A stretch of 26,501 bases of DNA from a virus, in IMG/VR virus record IMGVR_UViG_3300045747_000334, positions 1 through 26,501 of that record. One strand, written 5' to 3'. This document shows positions 1-6,993 of the stretch, in pieces. A program made the position numbers and the translations under genes. The notes beneath the pieces are model-generated. The model saw only the letters and a program-made list of their open reading frames with translations. It searched no databases and was not told where the DNA came from. Numbering within the stretch: position 1 is the stretch's first letter; the number at the start of each line of letters is the position of its first letter.

Positions 1-1
1 G

Positions 2-1357
2 AAGTCCGGAATGGAGATGACGATCAACGAGCACTGCAACAAGTGCGAGTACCAGATCAACCGAAGCCTGCGCGATCGTGCCCGTCACCTGATCACGAAC
101 TACAGCTACTACTTCACCGATCGCCTCGGCTCGCAACTGATGGCGCCACGTTCGGTGTGCGTGTTCGACGAAGCGCACCTGCTGAACGACCTGTACACGG
201 ATCACTGCGCGATTCAGTTCTCGGGCAAGGGATTGCTGCTCACGTCTCAGGAAGTCTCGGACAACCTGAAGCTCGGCGACACCGAAGTGTTCAAGTACCT
301 GAAGATGGTCGGGCAGCACCTGGCTGGCGAGAAGATCACGGACGAGTCGTATCAACAGTACATTCGAATCCTGGCTGACGTGTACACCTCGATCTGCGAG
401 GCAGCTCAGGCTGAAGCCGATCGTTCGGTCCGTTCGCCGGGCACGTACTTGAAGCTCACGAAGCTTGCGAAGAAGTACTTCGGACGAGCCGGGAAGATCC
501 TCGATCTGCTTGAGCACGAGTACCCGCACGTGTTCGAGTTCAAGCCGAAGAGCCCGAAGACCGGACAGAACGACGATGAGGTCACGATCAAGCCGATCTT
601 CGTCTCGGCGATGTTCGAGAACCTCTGCAATGCTCAGCACAATCTCCTGATGTCGGCGACGATCTCTGAGCAGTACGCGAAGCGGACGCTCACGATGGAG
701 CCGGCTGATCGTGTGAAGCACATTCGTCTGCCGCCGCAGTTCCCGCGTGACAACAAGAAGGTCGTGTTCTTCAAGCCGATGTCGCTGAACTTCACGTCGA
801 TGAAGGATCCCGAGACGGTGAAGAAGCTCTGTGCTCACACGTACCAAATCGTGAAGCACCACACCGACAAGGGCGAGCGCGGGATCATTCTGGCTCCGTC
901 GTTCCAGATCGTGGAGTCCGTCGCTGGAACCCTGCGTGGAGCGATGGACACACGGAAGGTGAAGATCTTCGAGCACATCCGTGGTGAGAAGCTGGCTGAC
1001 TGGGTCGAGGCATTCCGGTCGTACGACAAGGGTCCGGCAGTCCTTCTGACTCCGTCAGGGTTCGAAGGTCTCGATCTCCCTGGTGACCTCAGTCGGTTCA
1101 CAGTGATCGTGAAGGCGCCGTTCGGTTCACTCGGTGATCGTCGAATCAAGGTGATCCTCGACATCGCCCCTGACATTTATTCCTTGACAGCGTTGATGAA
1201 GATTGTTCAAGGAACGGGTCGATCTGTTCGAGCGATGACCGACTACGCCACAACATACATCCTTGATCAAGCGGCACAACGTCTCTGGACTTCTAAGCAG
1301 AATGAGTGGAGCGACGAGCACCAGACTTCGTTTGCTTCTGTCCTGACGGGCGTGTAG
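2..1357 (+). CDS. DinG/XPD-like SF2 DNA helicase, C-terminal part (5' end outside window)
   Basis: ATP-dependent helicase of the DinG/XPD (Fe-S, DEAH) class. The frame is open to the window edge and the Walker A motif is missing, so the true start lies upstream; the Met at base 11 is probably internal. Visible motifs in order are a CxxC near the edge (HCNKCEY, a possible part of the Fe-S cluster), the ITNYSYY stretch that precedes the DEAH box in this family, the DEAH box in VCVFDEAHLL, LLMSATI, then the second RecA domain with GIILAPSF, the FEGLDLPGD motif and the QGTGRSVR arginine-finger motif. Such helicases unwind DNA 5'-3' in repair or replication; the substrate here is unknown. The last about 65 bases overlap the 3' end of an antisense homing endonuclease gene. 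Family assignment is secure, exact role is not. Confidence 0.85.
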   Translation, partial: KSGMEMTINEHCNKCEYQINRSLRDRARHLITNYSYYFTDRLGSQLMAPRSVCVFDEAHLLNDLYTDHCAIQFSGKGLLLTSQEVSDNLKLGDTEVFKYLKMVGQHLAGEKITDESYQQYIRILADVYTSICEAAQAEADRSVRSPGTYLKLTKLAKKYFGRAGKILDLLEHEYPHVFEFKPKSPKTGQNDDEVTIKPIFVSAMFENLCNAQHNLLMSATISEQYAKRTLTMEPADRVKHIRLPPQFPRDNKKVVFFKPMSLNFTSMKDPETVKKLCAHTYQIVKHHTDKGERGIILAPSFQIVESVAGTLRGAMDTRKVKIFEHIRGEKLADWVEAFRSYDKGPAVLLTPSGFEGLDLPGDLSRFTVIVKAPFGSLGDRRIKVILDIAPDIYSLTALMKIVQGTGRSVRAMTDYATTYILDQAAQRLWTSKQNEWSDEHQTSFASVLTGV

Positions 1358-1937
1358 TCGACACGACTTCCCAACCAAGCCACATACCAGACAATGGGAG
1401 ATTCTTGCTTCTGAACTTGATCAACATCTGGTAACTGAGCCCGAGTGATTCGATGAACTGACGACCGGTCTGGTCAGATGGTTGATCAATGATCTCCCCG
1501 CTAGGATTCTTCAACATCCATCGAGTAAGGTTCCGATTGTTCACACCCTTAGAAGATTCGCGTCGCTTCATCGAGGATGAGATTGCCGTAGAAGTTCTTG
1601 CTCGATACTCAGGATCGCTCCACCACTCACGAAGTTCTTCTCCGCTGAACCCTTCTCCACCTGGTCGAATGTTCATACACAACGGGTCTTGTCTCATCTC
1701 AAGAGTGATCATCTCACGTTCTCTAGTCTTCAGATCCGACCGAGTTGGCAAGATCTCAACGATCCCCTTTGTGTGCGAATGAACGCCGTGCTTCTTCAAT
1801 GATGCTGTGATGATCTTCCCTGAGCCGAAGTACCCATCATCCATCTTGTCGGTGCTATGCATCCCGATGTAGTACCGCCCAGTAGGACTTGTGATCTTGT
1901 AGATGTAGTGGTACTTGCGACGATCGGCTCTGTTCAT
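1293..1937 (-). CDS. GIY-YIG homing endonuclease (antisense, free-standing)
   Basis: A 214-residue endonuclease, the only minus-strand gene in the window. The N-terminus carries a GIY-YIG domain (HYIYKITSPTGRYYIG), the GYFGSGK stretch, a probable catalytic Glu in TREREMI and the family's NIRPGGEG signature. Near the C-terminus the WMLKNPSGEIID to GMWLGWEV segment resembles the DNA-recognition modules of phage homing endonucleases. I chose the ATG at 1937 because AAGGAG lies 7-8 bases before it; a TTG at 1952 lacks this. A CATAAATA late-promoter box sits at 1966-1959. The last about 19 residues read antisense through the helicase 3' end and look like a read-through tail rather than domain. Codon use (AAA, TTG, AGA) is unlike the neighbours, which fits recent insertion. 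Confidence 0.88.
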   Translation of the reverse strand: MNRADRRKYHYIYKITSPTGRYYIGMHSTDKMDDGYFGSGKIITASLKKHGVHSHTKGIVEILPTRSDLKTREREMITLEMRQDPLCMNIRPGGEGFSGEELREWWSDPEYRARTSTAISSSMKRRESSKGVNNRNLTRWMLKNPSGEIIDQPSDQTGRQFIESLGLSYQMLIKFRSKNLPLSGMWLGWEVVSTTRPSGQKQTKSGARRSTHSA

Positions 1938-1958
1938 TGTGTTCTCCTTCAACGAAAG

Positions 1959-1966
1959 TATTTATG
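1959..1966 (-). promoter_or_regulatory. T4-type late promoter box (CATAAATA) for the antisense endonuclease
   Basis: Read on the minus strand this is CATAAATA, one base from the T4 late consensus TATAAATA, placed 21 bases before the endonuclease ATG. Directly after it, CTTTC-GTT-GAAGG (1958-1946) can form a 5-pair stem with one G-U pair; its right arm contains the AAGGAG ribosome-binding site. Confidence 0.6.
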
Positions 1967-2035
1967 GCAAAAATGGCGACTGACATCTACTGCGTGAACC
2001 GAACCTCGTTCTCATCGAGCCTGACGGACTGATGT

Positions 2036-2046
2036 TGGTATAGAAT
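2036..2046 (+). promoter_or_regulatory. Extended -10 promoter with almost no leader
   Basis: TGGTATAGAAT combines an extended -10 TG with TATAGA/TAGAAT and sits 5 bases before the AAA+ gene's ATG. No good -35 box or Shine-Dalgarno is visible. Transcription from this box would start at or within 1-2 bases of the ATG, so the mRNA may be leaderless. Confidence 0.45.
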
Positions 2047-2051
2047 GACTT

Positions 2052-3215
2052 ATGAACGAAGATCTTGATGCTATGTTGAGAGAAGCGTCGCGTCCAGGTG
2101 GTTACCGGTCGCGTCGTAGTCGGCCAAAGAAAATCAAAGTGAGAAGGCTTCAGAAGATGAATCTTGAAACTGGGAACGACGACTCGCACATGTTCAACTC
2201 TCCGCGAGCGATCGATGTCGCTGCGGATGGTTCGGTCGTGCTCGGCGTGTACGGCGCTGAAGACTGGATCTACAGCAACATCGTGAAGGAGCGGTACCTC
2301 GCTGGCAAGAAGACGATTCAGCTCGACGGGACCTGGCTCACGAATGCCGACTTTGATCTCGCCTCTTGGGTGAACGGGAACTTCGAGAAGTACACGTTCT
2401 TCGGTGCGAACTCCGCGAACTGCTTCACGAAGGATGGCGGGATCGTGAAGATCAAGTACGGTCGCTCGAAGATCGAGGTCGAGGTGTACGGCGATCCGAT
2501 CGAAGCGGCAACGTGGATCGAGTACTTCAGCACGCACTTCCGCAAGGCCGAGAACATGATCGAGTGGGTGTACAACGCCCGCGGCGATGACATTCAAGTG
2601 CCGTTGAACTACCGTCCGGCAATTCGCTCCGCGTACCCGTGGATCGACGAGTCGTACCCGGTCCTCACGGACTACATCGACGAGTACATCGATTCGGATG
2701 CCTCCGTCCTGATTCTGATCGGCCCGCCGGGAACTGGGAAGACCACGTTCATCAAGAACCTGATTCACCGCTCGAAGGCGAACGCGAAGGTCGCGTACGA
2801 TCCGGCAGTGATGATGCAAGACGGGTTCTTCGCTGGGTTCATCGGCGACGAGACCCGGTTCCTGATCATGGAGGATGCCGACGAGTTCCTGAAGACGCGC
2901 ACTGAAGGGAACACGATGATGCACAAGTTCCTGAACGTGTCCGATGGTCTGATCTCTGCCTCCGACAAGAAGCTCGTGTTCAGCACGAACCTTCCGAACG
3001 TCGGCGACATCGACGAAGCGCTGATGCGTCCAGGTCGTTGCTTCGATGTCCTGCAGTTCCGTGAGCTCACTCGCAAGGAAGCAAGGGCTGTTCTGGCTGA
3101 AGTCGGCCTCGAGCGCGAGCTGCCGGATGGCGACAAGATCACGCTGGCCGAAGTGTTCAGCGCTCAACCGTCCGGCAAGACGTTCACTCGTCGGAAGATC
3201 GGGTTCACGTCATGA
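2052..3215 (+). CDS. AAA+ family ATPase
   Basis: A 387-residue protein with one AAA+ module in its C-terminal half. Walker A is GPPGTGKT at residues 224-231, Walker B is FLIMEDADE at 270-278, sensor 1 is STNLP at 311-315 (Asn313), and RPGR at 326-329 supplies the arginine-finger region. The last motif is typical of classical AAA proteins such as Bcs1, FtsH and Cdc48. The first about 40 residues are rich in Arg and Lys (RSRRSRPKKIKVRR), perhaps for nucleic-acid binding. Residues 50-190 resemble no domain I know. It probably remodels a protein or nucleoprotein target as a ring; the target is unknown. It has its own promoter-like box and its stop overlaps the next gene (ATGA). Confidence 0.85.
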   Translation: MNEDLDAMLREASRPGGYRSRRSRPKKIKVRRLQKMNLETGNDDSHMFNSPRAIDVAADGSVVLGVYGAEDWIYSNIVKERYLAGKKTIQLDGTWLTNADFDLASWVNGNFEKYTFFGANSANCFTKDGGIVKIKYGRSKIEVEVYGDPIEAATWIEYFSTHFRKAENMIEWVYNARGDDIQVPLNYRPAIRSAYPWIDESYPVLTDYIDEYIDSDASVLILIGPPGTGKTTFIKNLIHRSKANAKVAYDPAVMMQDGFFAGFIGDETRFLIMEDADEFLKTRTEGNTMMHKFLNVSDGLISASDKKLVFSTNLPNVGDIDEALMRPGRCFDVLQFRELTRKEARAVLAEVGLERELPDGDKITLAEVFSAQPSGKTFTRRKIGFTS

Positions 3216-3511
3216 TTCGTACTCGTCCGTCAGAAGACATGATCGTCGGCGACGGCGAGTTCCTGATCGCGATGTCGCGAGACGAACTCACTCTGCTCGG
3301 CGCGCTGCTCGGCATGGTTCGTCTTGGACAACGACCGTACCAAGTGGCGGCGATGAACCTCCTCGATGCTCTCGAGGACATCACTGACAACCAAGACTTC
3401 AGCTCCGATGCCCTCGCGGATGTTCAACCACTTCTTGAGGTTCGCGAGCCAGTCACGTTCGACATCATTGGGTCGTACGACGACACGCACATCATCGAGA
3501 TCATCGTATGA
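3212..3511 (+). CDS. Hypothetical protein, 99 aa
   Basis: I do not recognise this gene. It is a small acidic protein with an amphipathic helical middle (AMSRDELTLLGALLGMV) and no cysteine cluster, signal peptide or membrane segment. Its ATG overlaps the stop of the AAA+ ATPase by 4 bases, and its own stop overlaps the next ATG the same way, so translation is likely coupled along this small-gene run. Codon use matches the neighbours, which supports it as a real gene. Confidence 0.7.
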   Translation: MIRTRPSEDMIVGDGEFLIAMSRDELTLLGALLGMVRLGQRPYQVAAMNLLDALEDITDNQDFSSDALADVQPLLEVREPVTFDIIGSYDDTHIIEIIV

Positions 3512-3783
3512 ACCCAATGTTCCTGTTTCCCATTCCAGATGAAGTGATTGACGAGCTCAGTCGTCTCGATGATCTCGACCCCGACTGGGTCGTTGATCGA
3601 CGTGAAGGGTTCGAGACGCTGGTGCCGCGCCGCAAAGAGGTTGTGCGTTGGGCGCGCTGCTCGACTTGCAATTGCCAAGACCTGGAGTGGAAGGTCACGG
3701 CCTTCGGTCGTCGGCTCGTGTACAACCCGCACTGGGGTGCGTTGAGTGGGCGTGTTCACGCTTGCCCATCGGAGATGCAATGA
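3508..3783 (+). CDS. Small zinc-ribbon-like hypothetical protein, 91 aa
   Basis: Function unknown. The middle holds CSTCNC (CxxCxC) and a further Cys near the C-terminus (HACPSEMQ), so metal binding is possible but a full four-ligand zinc ribbon is not proven. The N-terminus is acidic (PDEVIDELSRLDDLDPDW). It is coupled by ATGA overlaps to the genes on both sides. The next gene also has paired cysteines, so the two may be related or work together. Confidence 0.68.
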   Translation: MNPMFLFPIPDEVIDELSRLDDLDPDWVVDRREGFETLVPRRKEVVRWARCSTCNCQDLEWKVTAFGRRLVYNPHWGALSGRVHACPSEMQ

Positions 3784-4019
3784 CTTGCGAATGTGGCTCT
3801 GACAGAATCGCTCGCGTTCGCGCGAAGCACTCGGACTGCGTGTCGATCTCGATCCCAGCGATCGAGTACGAGAAGGATGGCGGCGTGCCGTACGTGAACT
3901 ACGCGAACGGCGATCGATTCCTCGGTGGCGACTACCTGAACCTCGTGTTCTGCCTGGACTGCGGTCGCATTCAGGACTTCGCACCGATCACTGACGCGGA
4001 CATCTACTACGATGAGTAA
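3780..4019 (+). CDS. Zinc-ribbon-like small protein, 79 aa
   Basis: The N-terminal CECGS and a CLDCGR near residue 65 form a CxC...CxxC pair, the layout of a small zinc ribbon; the segment between is beta-rich (SISIPAIEY, VPYVNY). I placed the start at 3780, where ATG overlaps the preceding stop (ATGA). An upstream in-frame ATG at 3648 would only read the previous gene in another frame. The 3' end overlaps the glycosylase-like gene by 8 bases. Such proteins often bind nucleic acid or act as adaptors, but no function can be assigned. Confidence 0.65.
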   Translation: MTCECGSDRIARVRAKHSDCVSISIPAIEYEKDGGVPYVNYANGDRFLGGDYLNLVFCLDCGRIQDFAPITDADIYYDE

Positions 4020-4515
4020 CTGGAACATCCTGAGCGAATCACAGAAGCGCGAGTTCGCTGGGAACCTGGTCGAGCGCCGGAAGGCGTACGAAGCCTGGCA
4101 TCACAATCGGTTCCTCGACGAGAAGAAGGACATCCTTCTGATCGCTGATCAGCCAGGTCCTGGCGCGCCCGACACCGACAACTACCATCACACGCCGTTC
4201 TACGCGAAGACGTACTCGGGTGGCTGGCTGAACGCGCTGCTCGTCGAAGCCGAGATTCGCGAGACTCGTCTGTTCTGGGAGAACTCGGCTGATCGTCACG
4301 GCGTCGCACGTGATCCCCTGATCCTCACGGTTCATCGGTGGAGCCACGTGATCGCTCTCGGCGGGAACGCCGAGAAGTGGTTGAAGAAGAACGGCGTCAC
4401 CTCGTTCTGGAAGTTCGATCACCCGCAGTACCACAAGCGGTGGAAGTCGAAGGAGGGTTTGTACCCGCTCGTGAGCAACCTGAAGGTGATCCTCGATCCA
4501 GGTTCGTTCACGTAA
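4012..4515 (+). CDS. Uracil-DNA-glycosylase superfamily protein (predicted)
   Basis: A 167-residue protein whose motifs line up with family 4/5-type UDGs. ADQPGPGAPDT at residues 45-55 corresponds to the GEAPGxxED water-activating loop. TPFYAKTYSGGWLNALL corresponds to the PFxGxxGxxLxxxL helix. VIALGGNAEKWL matches the ialGxxA strand-helix, and DHPQYHKRW at 136-144 stands where the HPS loop lies. Family members excise uracil or damaged bases. Here the loop residues differ from classical UDGs (Gln replaces the usual Glu/Ala of GEAPG), so base specificity may have changed, possibly toward modified or deaminated bases. The gene overlaps the upstream zinc-ribbon gene. No database search supports this; the call rests on motif order. 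Confidence 0.55.
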   Translation: MSNWNILSESQKREFAGNLVERRKAYEAWHHNRFLDEKKDILLIADQPGPGAPDTDNYHHTPFYAKTYSGGWLNALLVEAEIRETRLFWENSADRHGVARDPLILTVHRWSHVIALGGNAEKWLKKNGVTSFWKFDHPQYHKRWKSKEGLYPLVSNLKVILDPGSFT

Positions 4516-4522
4516 CGACGGA

Positions 4523-4553
4523 TGTTACAATGGTCTCCACATCACAGGAGACC
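4523..4553 (+). promoter_or_regulatory. Extended -10 promoter plus RBS-covering inverted repeat
   Basis: TGTTACAAT (4523-4531) is a good extended -10 box. Immediately after it GGTCTCC (4532-4538) pairs perfectly with GGAGACC (4547-4553) across an 8-base loop. The right arm contains most of the AGGAG ribosome-binding site of the kinase gene that starts at 4557. A transcript begun here would start near 4538 and lack the left arm; a read-through transcript would fold and hide the site. Confidence 0.6.
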
Positions 4554-4556
4554 ACG

Positions 4557-5219
4557 ATGCTGAAGTTCGATCGCCCAACCCTCGTCACAATCACCGCCCC
4601 GACCTGTTCAGGCAAGAACTACCTGATGGAAGCGCTTGAAGCGCAGCTCGGGTTCACACGAATCGTCTCGACCACGACACGTGCGAAGCGCACTGGTGAA
4701 GTCGAAGGCAAGGACTACTACTTCATCGACACACCACGCTCGATCGAACTCGAGACACACTGGATGTTCGCTGAACTGATCGAGTTCCGCGGTGTCCGGT
4801 ACGGCGTCACGCACGTCGAGATGGACTCGAAGATGAACGGGTCGGCGCCGCCGATGGTGATCCTTGAGCCACAAGGTCTCGCCGCTTACAAGAAGATCTG
4901 CGCCGCGAACAACTGGGACGTGTACTCGGTGTACGTCTCAACAGTTGAAAGCGAACGTGTTCGTCGTCTGAACGAACGCACCACCGCTGACATTCGTGCA
5001 ACGATGGGTTCGGAGACGGCAATCAAGAAGGTTGTTCAGACTCACACCGATCGTCTGCTCTCGATCACCGGCGAAGAGCGCCAATGGTCGAACACAACCT
5101 TCTGGGACGCAATCGTTCCAGGCGACGACCTGAACAAGGCGCTCGAGTACATTCGTCATGGCGTGAAGAACCGGAATCAGCAGCGTGCTACGCCTGTTCC
5201 GTACGTGCACACGGCGTAA
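4557..5219 (+). CDS. Guanylate-kinase-like (d)NMP kinase
   Basis: A 220-residue P-loop kinase close to guanylate kinase. TITAPTCSGKN at residues 11-21 is the P-loop (usual form GPSGxGKST). IVSTTTRAKRTGEVEGKDYY at 36-55 closely follows the GMP-binding signature (SxTTRxxRxGExxGxDYxF). FAELIEFRGVRYG matches the FLEwaexxGnxYGT strand. It likely phosphorylates dGMP or another dNMP for phage DNA synthesis; T4 gp1, a different fold, plays this role in T4. I start at 4557 because AGGAG lies 7 bases upstream; in-frame upstream codons run through the promoter. About 20-25 residues at the C-terminus are extra compared with a typical 200-residue GMPK. Confidence 0.75.
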   Translation: MLKFDRPTLVTITAPTCSGKNYLMEALEAQLGFTRIVSTTTRAKRTGEVEGKDYYFIDTPRSIELETHWMFAELIEFRGVRYGVTHVEMDSKMNGSAPPMVILEPQGLAAYKKICAANNWDVYSVYVSTVESERVRRLNERTTADIRATMGSETAIKKVVQTHTDRLLSITGEERQWSNTTFWDAIVPGDDLNKALEYIRHGVKNRNQQRATPVPYVHTA

Positions 5220-5222
5220 AGA

Positions 5223-5251
5223 CTGCTGAAACCAGCAGCGGGGTGAACCCG
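5223..5251 (+). promoter_or_regulatory. Tandem hairpins in the leader of the 87-aa gene
   Basis: CTGCTG-AAAC-CAGCAG (5223-5238) forms a perfect 6-pair stem with a 4-base loop. It is followed at once by CGGG-GTGAA-CCCG (5239-5251). They fill the gap between the kinase stop and the AAGGA ribosome-binding site of the next gene. There is no U-run, so mRNA processing or stability is at least as likely as termination. Confidence 0.5.
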
Positions 5252-5272
5252 TAAACTGAAGAAGGAACTAGA

Positions 5273-5536
5273 ATGGCAAAGATCACCGCAGTACTGAAGA
5301 GCAAGGGCCTCCAAGCCCTGATGACCGAGCGAAAGCTGAAGCTCGTGTCCACCGAGACGCAACTCGAGAACGGCACGATCGCCCTGGTCGGCAAGATCAA
5401 GAAGCAGCCAGTGTCGTACAAGGTCACGGCGAACGGCGCCGTCCTGTCGAACGAGTACGTCGCACGTCGCGTCTCGAGCTACGCCGAAGGCTTCAAGGCC
5501 GTCGCCGAGCTCGCTGCGAAGCGCGCTGCTGCGTAA
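5273..5536 (+). CDS. Small basic hypothetical protein, 87 aa
   Basis: Unrecognised. It is Lys/Ala-rich (about 14 lysines) with a predicted beta-rich centre (GTIALVGKIKKQPVSYKV) and a helical C-terminus (AEGFKAVAELAAKRAAA). No cysteine, signal peptide or membrane helix is seen. It has an AAGGA site 6 bases before the ATG, a structured leader and a strong terminator just after its stop, so it may be well expressed as its own short mRNA. A DNA- or RNA-binding role is possible from its charge but unproven. Confidence 0.75.
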   Translation: MAKITAVLKSKGLQALMTERKLKLVSTETQLENGTIALVGKIKKQPVSYKVTANGAVLSNEYVARRVSSYAEGFKAVAELAAKRAAA

Positions 5537-5554
5537 GTCGATCCTACATCGACG

Positions 5555-5573
5555 AGGGGCTTCGGCCCCTTTC
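5555..5573 (+). terminator. Rho-independent terminator with UUCG tetraloop
   Basis: AGGGGC-TTCG-GCCCCT is a perfect 6-pair stem closed by the very stable C(UUCG)G loop, followed by TTTC. It lies 19 bases after the stop of the 87-aa gene and directly before a new promoter-like box, marking a transcription-unit border. Confidence 0.8.
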
Positions 5574-5577
5574 GGGG

Positions 5578-5583
5578 TACAAT
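5578..5583 (+). promoter_or_regulatory. -10 box (TACAAT) for the isomerase/endonuclease gene
   Basis: TACAAT right after the terminator would start transcription near 5590, leaving a short leader with GGAG (5602-5605) before the ATG at 5612. No extended TG and no clear -35 box is present. Confidence 0.4.
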
Positions 5584-5611
5584 CGGTGTATTGGAATGAG
5601 TGGAGCAAAGA

Positions 5612-6802
5612 ATGAAGATCGAGCTGGCTGAACGATGCCTGAACAAGGAACTAGAAGGTCTCGAGATGCTTCGGCAAGTGATTCATTCTGAAGGGTACCT
5701 GAACATTCTGAATCATCTCTCGACGCACACTGACTACTCTCGCCGGATCATCATCACTGGAGTCGGCAAGAACAGCAACATCGCAGAGAAAGCGGCGGCC
5801 ACATTCGCATCGCTTGGCATCCCAGTTCAATCGCTGAACACATCGCACTGTCCACACGGCGATTATGGCTCAATCGGGCCGAACGACACGATCATTCACA
5901 TCTCTCGAAGTGGGAATACTAAGGAGATGTTGGAGGTGATTCATCATGTCTCTGGAAACTATCCGAATGTCGTTCAGATTTTGATCCACTGCAACAGCAA
6001 GAAGAAGCCGAGCGAATGTCAGTACGAGCTCTGGCTCGGCGATGTTCAAGAAGGCGACGAGTTCGGACTCGCACCCACTTCAACAACTACAACGATTCTA
6101 TGTCTGCTTGACACGCTCGCGGTGGTGCTCTCAAATGCTATCGGCTTCAAGCCACTCGACTTCTTCAAGTACCACCCAGGTGGAAGCTTGGGTGCTGCGT
6201 TCAAAGGCAAGGTCGGCTTCATCTACAAGACTACGAACTTGATCAACGGTCGATTCTATGTTGGGCAATGTCAGAACGACCCTCGCGAGAAGTATCTCGG
6301 ATCTGGGAAACTCTTGGAAGCCGCGATCAAAAAGTATGGCGTCGAGAACTTCAGGCGCGAGATTCTTCAGTACGCAACTCAGGAAGATCTTGACGACCTT
6401 GAGAAGCAATGGATCAGCAGGCTTGACGCAATGAACAAAGAAGCTGGTGGGTACAACCTCCAGCCAGGCGGCCAAGGTGGTTGGTCACACGTGAACGATT
6501 CTGGTCTCCCTAATGGGATGCTTGGTAAGAAGCACAAAGCCTCCTCAAAAGAACAGATGTCAGCAACACGCCAAAGTCGCAAAGTCGGTGTTGGCGAGTC
6601 GAACCCATTCTATGGGAAGAAGCATCAAACCAAATCCATTGAAAAGATGTCGGCTCCTCGACCACACGCAAAGAGTGCTCAAGCTAAACGCATTCAAGGC
6701 CCAGACGGAACGGTCTACAAAAGCAAGACCGCAACAGGCGTCTCTAAGAATAAGCTCGCTGCTTACTTGAATGATCATACTTCTGGTTGGAAGGAAATCT
6801 GA
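5612..6802 (+). CDS. KdsD/KpsF-like SIS sugar-phosphate isomerase fused to GIY-YIG endonuclease
   Basis: A 396-residue two-part protein. Residues 1-197 are a SIS-domain isomerase of the KdsD/KpsF/GutQ (arabinose-5-phosphate isomerase) type: GVGKNSNIAEKAAATFAS (50-67), HGDYG (82-86), ISRSGNT (97-103), LAPTSTTTT (153-161) and the signature YHPGGSLG (187-194). From residue 201 a complete GIY-YIG domain follows without a break (GFIYKTTNLINGRFYVGQ), with KYLGSGK, a probable catalytic Glu in DDLEKQWI, and YNLQPGGQGG. Two NUMOD3-like motifs (GMLGKKHK and NPFYGKKHQT) and a C-terminal DNA-recognition-like segment come next. KdsD interconverts ribulose-5-P and arabinose-5-P. ATG 5612 is chosen over GTG 5600 because GGAG is correctly spaced. 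The fusion point coincides with the usual end of the SIS core, so isomerase activity may survive. Confidence 0.87.
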   Translation: MKIELAERCLNKELEGLEMLRQVIHSEGYLNILNHLSTHTDYSRRIIITGVGKNSNIAEKAAATFASLGIPVQSLNTSHCPHGDYGSIGPNDTIIHISRSGNTKEMLEVIHHVSGNYPNVVQILIHCNSKKKPSECQYELWLGDVQEGDEFGLAPTSTTTTILCLLDTLAVVLSNAIGFKPLDFFKYHPGGSLGAAFKGKVGFIYKTTNLINGRFYVGQCQNDPREKYLGSGKLLEAAIKKYGVENFRREILQYATQEDLDDLEKQWISRLDAMNKEAGGYNLQPGGQGGWSHVNDSGLPNGMLGKKHKASSKEQMSATRQSRKVGVGESNPFYGKKHQTKSIEKMSAPRPHAKSAQAKRIQGPDGTVYKSKTATGVSKNKLAAYLNDHTSGWKEI

Positions 6803-6803
6803 A

Positions 6804-6992
6804 ATGATCATTACCTCTGGTGAAGACGCGAACGGGTGTCGTGTCGTCTCCGAGATTCGACCTGGGTTCGCTGAAGTCGATGTCGGCGAGTTCAACTGGG
6901 ACTGCGGCGAGCCGGTGTTCTACGCGTACCCGCACTTCCCGTTCAACAAGGACAATCTTGAAGCTGTCCTGAACATGATGAAATGGCTCTGA
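6804..6992 (+). CDS. Hypothetical protein, 62 aa
   Basis: Unrecognised small acidic protein with an aromatic stretch (FNWDCGEPVFYAYPHFPF). It starts at the ATG at 6804, one base after the endonuclease stop, with AAGGAAAT about 9 bases upstream. It lies one base before the nucleotidyltransferase gene, so it probably shares its mRNA. Codon use returns to the GC-rich phage pattern here, marking the end of the endonuclease insert. Confidence 0.62.
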   Translation: MIITSGEDANGCRVVSEIRPGFAEVDVGEFNWDCGEPVFYAYPHFPFNKDNLEAVLNMMKWL

Positions 6993-6993
6993 C

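Noticed and set aside
1938-1952. TTG start at 1952 for the antisense endonuclease
   Set aside because: ATG 1937 has a well-placed AAGGAG; the TTG would put that ribosome-binding site inside the gene and has none itself.
4338-4556. N-terminal extension of the kinase upstream of 4557
   Set aside because: It reads through the UDG-like gene and the promoter in another frame; AGGAG supports the start at 4557.
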